Below are positions 36,901 through 49,200 of a stretch of DNA of 64,000 nucleotides, piece by piece. The notes beneath the pieces are model-generated. The model was not told the DNA's origin, did not search any database, and saw only the letters and a list, made by a program, of their open reading frames with translations. Numbering within the stretch: the first letter of the stretch is position 1; each line of letters starts with the position of its first letter. Origin of the DNA: Bemisia tabaci (taxonomy: Eukaryota > Arthropoda > Insecta > Hemiptera > Aleyrodidae); NCBI RefSeq assembly GCF_918797505.1, contig NC_092795.1, positions 2,575,434 to 2,639,433 of the forward strand, written 5' to 3'. The position numbers were made by a program, and so were the translations under genes.

Positions 36901-39900
36901 TGTAGATCTTGCTGGTGCGGAACGGACCAGTCGAACGCAGAATGAAGGACAGCGTTTGAAAGAAACAGGTTAGAAGCCTCTCTGTCTCTGCTCTCAATAT
37001 TGAATCATCACTCCACCATCCTCTCTCATTTGTGCACATGCAAAGACTATCTCCACAAAAACTAAAGTTAGCCTGTTTTGAAAAAACCGAAAAAGATATT
37101 GAAACATGGTTTTCCAGAGCTCATAACTCATCCTGATCCATCTGGTGAAAAAATTAGCTAAAATTCTTCTGTGACATGTAAGAAATAACCTCCTGGGATT
37201 TCAGAGTCATTTTTGATTCCAAGGTACACTCTACTACAGGGTTGGACAAACGGGGTGCAGAAGTGGCAGTGCTGAGAATATAGGCCATCAAGTGACGTCG
37301 CAAGTCGTACCGTCTTTGATGCGCAGTTCAAAATGAGGTTCTGGCAGATCTGGTAGCTTCAATAAGCTATCAGATGAATTTAAAAAAATGATAAAACTCA
37401 AAATAAGGAAAAACTTAACTAAGGACACGAAATTGACAAGACCCACTCTCAGGACAGAAAGTAAATAAGTTTTTAATATGGTGTCGCAGTCATACCATTG
37501 GACGCTTTCAAATCTATACGTTTCAACAACTTTCTAAAATTCCATTTGTCCATACCTGTAGTAGAGTGTACCTTATTTTGATTCTCTAACTTTACTCCGT
37601 GAGGACACAGCAACATCAGGAATGAAGTTCGCAAATTTTTCTAATTAAGTTATCATGCAAATGACAAAAATTTTCAATTGAAAGCTAGAATAATTTAAAA
37701 TTTTCGAAGAGTTATCAGCCTAGCTTGATTTTCTGAACTGAGAAATGCTGACTAGCTGACTTCTTGAACTTCGTTGAAGTCTTTATGCTTCTTTAGAATT
37801 CCCTGTACTTGACCGATTTTATCCATTAACAGCTTTTATCCATCTAAATCTCCTAGAAGCAGAGAAATCTCGGTCTACAAAAATGCAAATTAGTAATTAA
37901 TACTGTAGTTTAAATTTCTCAGAAAAACTCATTTCATAAAACACAAAATGGCATTGGTACGTCCTCTGACATGTAAGACAACTCGAATAGGTTGAGCTTT
38001 TAACTCTACTAACTTCAACGATTTTCATGTTAACATTCCGAACAAAGCTGTGTCATTGCTAAATGGAGTTGGAGAATGATAAATGTCTCGAAAATTCTGG
38101 AGGGGTTTTTTTTTTTAAATCACTAAAAAATTACTGTAGGAAAGCAAATTTATGATCAAGTGAGTTTGAAGAGGGCTTTTCGGAAAGTTACTGAAATGAG
38201 CAACATGTTTTTGAAAATGATATTTCGGCATCTTAAATAAGACCAGTTCCTGGATATCCCTTTTCTGTGGTCTATTTTCAGAGAATTAAAGGCTTTTCTT
38301 GATAATTTTTAGGAAAAATCAACAACTCTTTGATGACTTTACGAAAATGCCTGGATACTCTCCGTGAAAATCAGCTAACCGGAAACTGTTCCAAGATCCC
38401 TCCTTATCGTGAGTCTCGCCTGACTCAACTGTTTAAGAACTATTTTGAAGGAGAAGGATATGTAAGGATGATCATTTGTGTGAACCCAGCGGCTGAAGAT
38501 TATAGCGAAACTCTAGTGAGTTTTTTCATCTTTTCTCGTTTCATTTTACTCCGTAACAAATACCTGAAATCTATCAAAAGTGGAGAAACCGTATGAGCAT
38601 TTTTGTTTTTGCTGTTTTTTAATGTTGCATCAGTGTTTGGCTGAAATCCCCCCCTCCCCCCCTAAATCAACCCCTATGTAGAATGTTTGTCCATTGTAGG
38701 CACATTGGAATCTGCTTAGATTCAAATAAATTGAAGATTTGCTCCTCACCAAAAATGTTTATCATCCATCAGAGAGAGTATTGCTATTGTTATGGGAGTA
38801 GTGCTGATAGCACTCATATTTCCCTGTAAGATTTAATGAAAGAGAAACAATTTTTTTCTACAAGTAACTTGCAGGAACAACAAGTAATTTGCAAGCAACT
38901 GTGCAGAGACACACTGTAACTGAAACGATTTTCTTTTACATTTTTCTAATTTTTAGTCGTGCGGCGAAGCCGTATAGACTCTAGGTTTCGCCGGAGGCTA
39001 AAAAGTGTCCACACTTTAGGCTAAGTCCAAGAGGAGAATTTTCGAGGAACCAAGTAACATATGAGGTATTGATATCGGTGCATTTTGGCCCAATGGAGAT
39101 GTTACTTGTGCGAGGAATTTGCAATTTGACTGTTGATTCTTGTATTAAAAGTTCGCGAGGAACACAATGGTGCCACTGGTTTTCTCTGAAATCATCTTCC
39201 ATGCTCAAAAAAACCTCTCAAGTTGAGGCCAAAATGGAGGGGGTATCCACCCTACCCTGAGAGTCCACGTCTACATGAAGACAAACTCTCCATGCAAAGA
39301 TAAGGAGCAAATACATTAGCAGGGTTGCCGTGTATTCAGTTTTGGAGTCCCCAGATAAATTGGTAGCCCTGTCAAAGTATTAGCTCCCTATCTTTGCATG
39401 GAGAATAGGTCTTGATCTAGGCTTTGACTCTCAGGGTAGGGTGGTATATTCCCTCCATTTTGGCCTTAACTTGAGTGCTTTTTTTGAGCTTGGGAGATGA
39501 TTTCAGAGAAAACCAGTGGCACCATCGTGTTCCTCGTGACTTTTTACACAGTCAAATCGCAAATTCCTCACACATGCAACATCTCCATTATGCCAAATGG
39601 AATTCTGATCATTTAGCCATGGTTTGGTAGCGTTTAGCAATCAACTGTGACCATAATGTAAAGAACCCACACAGGTGCCTTTCGGCGGAATGTCGCCCTA
39701 TGCATTCTTTATCATCAAGTCACCGTTGAACATTCGCTGTTAAATAGCGTTCAGCAACCAAGTATAGCCAAAATTTTCAGAACTCATACCTCAGATGTTC
39801 AAAGAGTGTTAAATGTGTCGCCAAATGGAATTTCTGATCATTTAGCCATGGTTTGGTAGCGTTTCGCAATCAACTGTGACCATAATGTAAAGAACCCACA

Positions 39901-42900
39901 CAGGTGCCTTTCGGCGGAATGTCGCCCTATGGCATTCTTTATCATCAAGTCACCGTTGAACATTCGCTGTTAAATAGCGTTCAGCAACCAAGTATAGCCA
40001 AAATTTTCAGAACTCATACCTCAGATGTTCAAAGAGTGTTAACATGTGTCGCCAAATGGAATTTCTGATCATTTAGCTATGGTTTGGTAGCGTTTAGCAA
40101 TCAACTGTGACCATAATGTAAAGAACCCACACAGGTGCCTTTCGGCGGAATGTCGCCCTATGGCATTCTTTATCATCAAGTCACTGTTGAACATTTACTG
40201 TTAAGTAGCGTTTAGCAACCAAGTATAGCCAAAATTTCCAGAACTCATACCTCAGATGTTCAAAGAGTGTTAAAATGTGTCGCCAAATGGAATTTCTGAT
40301 CATTTAGCCATGGTTTGGTAGCGTTTAGCAATCAACTGTGACCATAATGTAAAGAACCCACACAGGTGCCTTTCGGCGGAATGTCGCCTATGGCATTCTT
40401 TATCATCGAGTCACAGTTTAATAGCGTAAATAAGCAACCAATGGTGGCCAAAATGTCAAGACTCCAAACTGGTGCTTTTTGGCTGAATTTCGCCCAATAG
40501 GATCTTTGATGATTTATCAGTAATGGTTGATGTTTATGTTGATTAATTATTACTGTCTGAAAGTGAATCCTGTGGGAGAATATTATAGGGTTGGTTCAAA
40601 CAAGTTTTAGAATTTTTTTCCTTAGCGCTAATGGACCCTAAGGGACAACTTCAATTCATCGAACTAAAAGTTTTCAATGTTCATAACCATTTTTTAACTG
40701 TCGGAACTCACTAGACCACATTATATTCATGATGAATTTAAAGAATATCGCTGTCAAAAGTTGAGTTCTCCTTCAATTTAGCACTTTTTGTCATTACCTT
40801 AAAGACCATACGGAAAGTGCTAAATCTACGGAAAACTCAACTTTTCACAGCGATATTCTTCAAATTTATCATGAATGTAATGTGGTCTAGTGAGTTCTGA
40901 CATTTAAAAATGGGTATGAACATTTAAGGCTTTATTTTCCTTGAATTTAAGTGGTTTTTCAGGGTCTACGGTAAGAAAAAAAGTCTAAAACACGTTAAAA
41001 GTTACTTGAACCTACCCTATAATGTTGAGCTATGACTTCAACTTTCATGAACCCTTACTTGTGCCTTTCAGCTTGATTTCGCTAAATGGAATTATTTATG
41101 ATTGAAGTCGTGGTTGAGTTTTCTATGCTGATAAAATATCATTGGAAAATTTAGGTTTCACCATCATAGTCTTCTACGAGGGCTGTCCCAAAAGAAACCG
41201 GACTTTTGTCATAGAAGGCGAACAGAGCGTCGTAATGAAGTTTTCTTGGGCTTGTTTGAAAGCTGATAAGCTACTGAAGATGCTTGTTTTTACAGAATGC
41301 AAACATTGGTCTTGGTAAGGAAACTACACGCTTTGGAATAAAGGAAAGTCAAACTCGAGTTTGGATTTTTGTCTTTATTTCAAGAAAAATTTAGATACAA
41401 CTTAAAAAAAAAACCAGGTTTTAAGTTAAAAACTTCAATGCTCTCTTATTCAAATGCTTAAAAATAAGGAAATCAACATTTTAAGCAGCTTACCAAGTCA
41501 TCACCTATCCCCTTCAAAATATTCGCCAGCTTTGTCGATGCATTTTTGCCACCGTTTCTTCAATCGGGAGAAACACTGTTGAAAATCCGCAGGTTTGAAT
41601 GATCGCAATTCCTTCAAGGTGAAACTGTCAACCGAGAATATTACAATGGTGTTCTGAGACGATTACGCGAAAATGTCTGCAGAAAAAGGCCCGAGCTTTG
41701 GAGAGAGAATTCCTGGTTTTTGCATCACGATAATGCACCTGCCCAAGCATCCCTCCAAATTCGCGAATTTTGTGCAAAGAATGCCATGAGTGTCCTCCCT
41801 CATCCCCTCTATTCACCTGACCTGGCTCCGTGTGATTTTTTCTTCACGACTTAAATCTACCTTGAAAGGTCGACGTTTTCAAACCATTCCGGAAATTCAA
41901 GAGAACACCTTGAAGGAATTGCGATCATTCAAACCTGAGGATTTCCAACAGTGTTTCTCCCAATTGAAGAAACGGTGGCAAAAATGCATCACAAAGCTGG
42001 CGAGTATTTTGAAGGGGATAGGTGAAGACTTGGTAAGCTGCTTAAAATGTTGATTTCCTTATTTTTAAGCATTTGAATAAGATTGCAACGAAGTTTTTAA
42101 CTTAAAACCTGGGTTTTTTTTTAAAGTTGTATCTAAATTTTTCTTGAAATAAAGACAAAAATCGCAACTCGAGTTTGACTTTCCTTTATTCCAAAGCGTG
42201 TAGTTTCCTTACCAAGACCAATGTTTGCATTCTGTAAAAACAAGCATCTTCAGTAGCTTATCAGCTTTCAAACAAGCCCAAGAAAACTTCATTACGACGC
42301 TCGGTTTGCCTTCTATGACAAAAGTCCGGTTTCTTTTGGGACAGCTCTCGTAAAAATAACCATCAGCATTACTGCACCAACCAAAATCTAGCCCAAAAAA
42401 AAAAAATAATTCGGCTGAAAAAGTGGGAGAAATTGGGATGTGCAGTCTCAAAATAAAAATACCTAGCTGTGATTGGACATAGCTTTGCTTTCATTGAGAC
42501 TTTCAAATTTTATGAATAAAAAACAGTACGCGTTTAGCAAAAACAGTTAGTTTTGTCCTTACCTGTAGACCATACAAAAAGAGCTAAATTGAAGGAGAAC
42601 TTAGCTTTTGACAGCGATGCTCTTCAAATTTTTCATATACCTGTACAATGTGTTCTAGTGAGTTTGGATGGTAAAAAATGGTCAGGAACATTTAAAGATT
42701 TATTTTCCATGAATGTAAGTTGTCGTTCAGGATAGATTCTGACGACTAGATCCTTACTAGAGTAAGGAAAGAAAGTCTAAAATTGTTAAAAGTCACAGAA
42801 AAACGCGAAAAAAGAAAAAAGTCGGAAAAGGAAGTCAAATTTACATAACAATTAAATTAACATAAAAATTTCGTAAAAAGTATTGGAAATTACGAACAAA

Positions 42901-45900
42901 TGTATTTACGTAAAAACTGTATTAAAAAGAAAGTTAATTTTAATTAAGAAAAATAATCTTGGTAAATCAATTTCTCACGTAAATTTGACTCAAAATTCAT
43001 TTAAAAAACAGGGCCGGATTTACCTACTTGCCGCCCATGGGCCGGATTTACCTACTTGCTGCCTATGGGCCACCTGTATTTTGCCGCCCCCTTCTCATTC
43101 GTTTCGAAACATCAATAAAAAACAACTTAATCGGCCCGAAACAGTAACAGAGAAACAACTTAAAACGGGACTAAGGACGCAAATAATAAAAAGAAACACA
43201 TAAAATATAATAAGAAACCTGGGACGTTTCGCAGGGATCACACCCGCATTTTCAACCGGCAAAACAAGAAAAATTAAAAGAAAGGACACTATGCCCCTCA
43301 CTACTAGCAAAAGTTCGCACGGAACTTTGCGCGAAAGTTAAGTTCCGTAAACCTATCTACATATGTGTGAACAAGGCCTTCCATTTGTAAGAAATGAAGG
43401 TAAAAATTATGCAAGAACAAACATAAATGTGGTTTAATAATTTTAACTTCCGCCGCCGCGCCGCGCTGACCGCACTGTGTTTGGCGCAATGCGTGAAGTA
43501 TTCCTACAGTCTTGTAGGCGCTATGCGTTTCACGCCGACCGCCGCACAGTGGATTGAGTCAATTAGAGGGGTCGGACATGAAATTTTTGACAAGAACTGC
43601 AAATGTTGATGTTTATTTCGTCACATTTTAAAGTTCAAGGGGTGATACGGGAAGAAAATATCACGAGAAAACCAGTGGAACAGCTTGCAGAACATCAGAT
43701 TCTTGTATAAACGGAGTTATGAGCGTTTTAAGTTCCCAAATTTTTTCCGACCTCTCTCATTGACTCGATTCACCGTGCGTCGCGCTGAGGGCTTCTCCTT
43801 TCTATCTCAAGTCCTCATCATCACTGTTGCACCGCTCCATGCCAAATTGCGTGTTTAGTTTCTCTCTTAACTCCACTAATTAAGGTGCTGTCTCTTGTGT
43901 CACCGAAAGACGCTTTCTCGTTTGTAATTTTTTTTTTCTGAATCCGATTTTTTTTAAACCTACATTTTAAAAAAATGCAAAATTTGCCGCCCCCTGCGTT
44001 AAGAAATGAGAGAGAGATGCTGTACTCGATTATCTAATGCATCTGACGAGTTTTTCAATTCAAAAAGGAACGTATTACACTCCACAAATAAATCACGTTT
44101 GAAGCGCAAACCGGAAAAAACACGATTTGTCAAAAGTATTCATTAAGTATTGCACTTTCCACAGAAGCATATTGCACAAAAATGTCACTGTAACGACTTC
44201 CGGATATGGTTGCGACCAACTTAAGGCTCAAAATTTTGATTTGTTCGCTCCCTAAAAAAAAATGGTCCATCTCTGTCCATCTCTCTGGTCCAACTGACAA
44301 ACATCCCAGGGTCACAGGCTGTCGTGGTCCCGGAGACATTTTTCAGGGTTGAAATCCTTCCTCTTATTTAATTGTTTTTTAAATAAACTTAGGCTAGGAC
44401 ACTATCCCTAAATAACAAACAGACCAATTTGGCTCCAATGCCTCGAGCTCTGCACGTGTAAACTTGAGTTTTTTGTTTTTATTACCCTCGCTTTTTATTA
44501 CTTTCGTCGGTCTGCTCAGGGCCGAAGGGGGCCCTCCCTCCCCCCTTCCTCCTCTTACAGTCACGCTCCGGCGTGGCTGCAGCCGTTGCGCCGCGTCATT
44601 TTTGTGGGAACATTGATCAGCGTTTCGAGCCTTAAGGCTCAGTTCGGGTGCGATATTCTATCGTCTACGCGCCCAACCCCCCCTCCCCCTCCCCCCCAAA
44701 GACGCTCCGCGCCACCTGACTATCGATATTTTAGACCAAAATATTGTATCGATATTTCAACGTTGATATATCGTCCGTATCCATACATTTATCTCCAGAA
44801 ATATCGAATCGATTTTTCTTTCTTTCTTCTGCTGAGTTGTGTATTTTACACCTCGGAAAATCGGAAATTATGGTCAATTTTTCATAGTTCGAATTTCGGA
44901 TTTCGCTGGCCAGGTTGTACAGACCTACGTCACAGGGTAAACAAACCTCAAGATGCAAATACCTCCTTTTTTTTTCTCTATGTAGGTATAGGACTTTTCG
45001 CGTGGCTGCTCGACGGTTTGTTAATCTGTGGAGGTTAAGCTACATTCACGCGTCGCAAGCAACCTGGCGCGTCTGCTTCTTGCTACTGCGAGCGCGCCTT
45101 CATTTCCTCCTGCACGCAACAAGGACAACCGCGATGATAAAGAATTCCATTCGGCGAAATCGAGCCGAGAGCAGGCACCACGAGTATATACATATCGACG
45201 GTGAAAACTACCAAACCACGTATCTTCGTGTTTGCGACGTCGCAGACTTCCTGTCATACTTTATTTTTTAAATGAAAAACTACTTAACATCCAGTCTTGA
45301 AAATTTCTGTGATTTTTCCTCTTTGCGCGGAGGAAAATCCTGTGTAAATTTCAAGGAATGATATTGATTTGGTCTACTTCAAAAAAATAAAATGTGAGCG
45401 TAGATTTTTAAACACCGCAAACGAGATACGTGGTTTGGTAGTTTTCACCGTCGATATGGGTTATTTTAGTGATGGGTGGGATTTTATTAAAATTCCTATG
45501 AATCCTAGGTATAGTATTTACTTTAGTAAACAATTATCATTTATTCCATCACTTCTTCGGATTATTTATTTTTAATCAATCTATATTCATGTGAAGTGTA
45601 GCTCATCTGCATTTTTCTTTCCCTGGAACCTAAATGTATATTATGAGTTTGAATCCATCAGAAACTAAGTCAGTCAAAATCAATTTAACTACTTACGAAG
45701 TGAAAACGATTTGTATTTCGTAAACCAAAGTGATAGTTAAAGCAACCAAACTGTGTCAGAAATGTTCCCAAATTACTAGGTAAGGCTTTTATCAGCTCAT
45801 CATCTGATCCAATAATTTTAATTGTGGCATTTCATTCGGCATGTCGCCGCACGACTTCTATGATACTCAAAGTCTCACATATATAATTTGAAAGGGGGGG

Positions 45901-46193
45901 TCTGGGGGGGCGGCGCCCCCTCAGCAGGTAGCTTTTGCTACTTGTTTTATTTGTAATCATGTAATTTTCCTTTCTATTTTAGCACGTCATGAATTTCTCG
46001 GAAGTTTCTCAAGAAGTGCAAGTCACTGCACCAACTCCAATGAAACCTGTCTTGGATAACAGATTTACTCCTGGCAGGAGGAAGGCAAATCAGGTAAAAT
46101 ATTTGTAGGCTCCGCTCTATTTTTTTTTCTTGTTATTTGTGTTCAGATGCCATTCTTGCCCAACAAGGGTGGTTACAGTAAGTGTTACAATAT

Positions 46194-46243
<50 letters not shown>

Positions 46244-49200
46244 TTTTATCCAAAGAAATGACAAAAAATTTCAAGAAAACATCTTGATTAGTTTTACTTG
46301 AAGAAAATGAAACGTAATGAAAAATGCTATGAAGGGCCTTATCCTTTCTTTCAACTGAGGACCTCTTTGATTAAGTTGTTTGTTTCCCTCTCATCATCTT
46401 GTTGGAATGTTAATAGTTTTTCAGAAATCGTTCTTATCTTTTGATTCGCATTTTGCACTCTTTAGTATTTAATTAAGAATATTTATTTTCGCCTTGAGTG
46501 CTTACCGATTTCAAGTTATTCCAGATGCATTTTGAGGTTCAGGACCTCATCCTCAGTGGCATGACATTCCGTGTGTCAAAGCGTTGCATTTGTCGTTTGT
46601 TTACAGCAATCATTTGCATTCATATTTTTTTTTTTTTTACTGTTGGTTTACTAGCTTTTATCCTTCTGGAGCCTACAGCCAACTCTAGACATGTTGAGTG
46701 ACAGAAAGTTAATTGGATTGCATTATGCTATAAGGAACCACTATCTTTGGCTCTTTCATAAAAGCACATATCTGCATAGGGAAACCAATGGCATGTATGT
46801 TGTTTCTAAAATGGGTCAGAAATAGTGGCTCCTTATTGCAAAATGTAATCCAATTATGAGTGAAACAAATTAGGTTTTATATTATGAGGTGTATACACGA
46901 GAGCAAGAGGTAACAGGAAATGGAAGAGGTACTAAGCTACCACCATCTTCACAACTGAAGGCTCACTAAAGTGACTTCCTAGCCCAAAAAGACTGAGCCA
47001 TAGAAAACATACAAAGGGGCTAATAAGGTAGGTAGTGGGGGATGGAGATTTATAGATTGAGGTTGGTAATGTAAAGTAATGAGTAGGGGGATTGAATGAT
47101 AGGGGAGAGTTAGTTTTTTAAAATAGGGTGTTTACAAGTCTTGATTTTCTGGAAAGTCCGTAAGTAGTACTGTTTTTTAAGGGTGGTCTGGAAGCACTGA
47201 AAAAGTGCGGAAATTCCCCTAGAAGGTCCTGGATTTTTTTCGTATATTTGCCAAAATTTGAGCGAGAAATTCGAATTTTTGAAATTTTTCGCATTTCGTA
47301 AATTTTCGAATTACGTTAAATGGAGGCACTGAAAAAGTACTGAATTTTTCTGTTGAGGAAGTACTGAATTTCTTGGGAATTTACTGAAAAAGTACTGTGA
47401 AAGTATTGATTTTTGGCCAGCTTGTTTTAGTAGACACCCTGGTTAAAATAACAATAACTGGTTCTAGAAGTGCAGCATTATTTTTAAAGCGAAATATCGT
47501 AAATTCTGAAAGAGTTTATGATTGCTTTATATGTTTCAAGGTGTTGGTTATATTAGCATTCATGTTGTCAATATTTTTAATTCATAATCTCCCTGACTTA
47601 AAAGAGAAACATCTGTTTGATATGCTTTCATTTTGTTGCAGATTTTCAGAAAAGCTCTCAAAGAAATTGAGGATAATGGAAGCACTGATTCAGCTCACAT
47701 TCCAATTGACGTAGGATTAGTATATTCGTAAGTACTGCAATAGAAATTTAAAGTTTCTGTAGGTGTCTTTAATTAAAGATAATTTTTCTGCTCCATTTTT
47801 GTGTGTTTGCTGAAGAAGCTGTGACTAGCACTGCCAACAAAAACAGCCCATTATGGCAAAGAATACCTTACACAAGGTTTGACAAGTATTAATAGGCTCC
47901 TTAATCAAATTATTTAGGAAAATAATTTTTCCAAATCAGCTGAAAAATTGAACTCTCTGTGGTTTTTTCTCCTTATCAAATACACCTGAAAAGATCCCTC
48001 ATGTAGTAGAATTGAAAATTAGATTTTGATTTTTACCTTATTCGATCCCGCTGAAATATTTTATTTTTATTAGTTCATATACAGTGTCTGATTTCAGCTT
48101 TTAATTTTTTTATATTTTGTATTTCAGGTTAGGTCCTGCATTTCCTCCCATGGAATTACTTGATCCAAATGATGATCAAATCATTAAAAATTTGGCCCGT
48201 TTTCTGGAAGCAAGAGCTAATCGTAGGGCAGAGCTTATGGCGGATATTGCAGAGAGATGTAAGTGTAATTTATTTGGTTCAAGCAGGCTTTGAAAATCAG
48301 CATTCTTTCTTTCTGAAGGCGTTTGCTTGGTCAGCAGGGTATTTGACGCCTTGAAAAGTCCATAAAACCTAAATCTATTTTTTAGTTTTTGAGTGCCTGT
48401 ACAGTGAAACCTCGCTAAGTCGGTTTTCATCGGGACCGAGGAAATTTACCGAGTTAAGTGGGTTACCGACTTACGCGGACTGCCACTTTTCCTGCCGCGC
48501 TTTTTCAAATTTCGCGCCCTAAATTGGACAAACGCAAACGTGCGTGTAGAGTGACTTGTAGGAGTGTTTAGGAGAGCCATTTGATCGAAGAAAATGGTAC
48601 TAAAGAGTAAAATTTCATGAGATGCACTTGAAATTGCGTGTTGTAAGTGTCAGGGCATCATGAAGTCATCGGGTTAATCGTATGTTGGGGTGCCGCGGCA
48701 CCCCATTGCGTATCACCCCCCGCGCACCCCACGCGGCATGCCGCGCGGTGATGCGCCGCGGCCACCCGCTATGGCGGGTCGTTGAACTGAAAATGCAACG
48801 TATCAATACTCGCTAAAATCTCCGAAAAACTCTGCGGAAGATTCCTGGGGGGAGCGGGGAAGGGCAATGCAAGATGGTAAGGGGAGAGGGGCCGGTGCCG
48901 ATTGGACCTGTCAAATCATCGATGCGTGAAATTGCTTAATTATGCATGCGTGTTTTCACACGCGCGATAAGATAACACGCGGTATCAGATATCCTATTCT
49001 CTACTGTTCTCATCTTTCGTGTCGTTATCGAGTGTTTTTGATTCCTTATCTCTCTATTTCCGATGTCGTTTCTCGCACTGCGCTGCGCTTTCTCGGAGAT
49101 TCGCTCACCCTTCGTGGCGTAACTTGACCCGACCCGCACCGCGCACGGAAACACTACCTACGCTTGATCACGGGTGACGATCGAAGAAAAACAGGTCGAG

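Noticed and set aside
41852..41868. TAAATCTACCTTG identical to the inner end of the satellite element's right TIR
   Set aside because: It lies in the mariner transposase coding sequence (RLKSTLKGR) and has no partner or duplication; coincidence.
43009..44000. Possible hAT element starting CAGGGCCGGATTTACC
   Set aside because: No matching right terminus or 8-bp duplication found.
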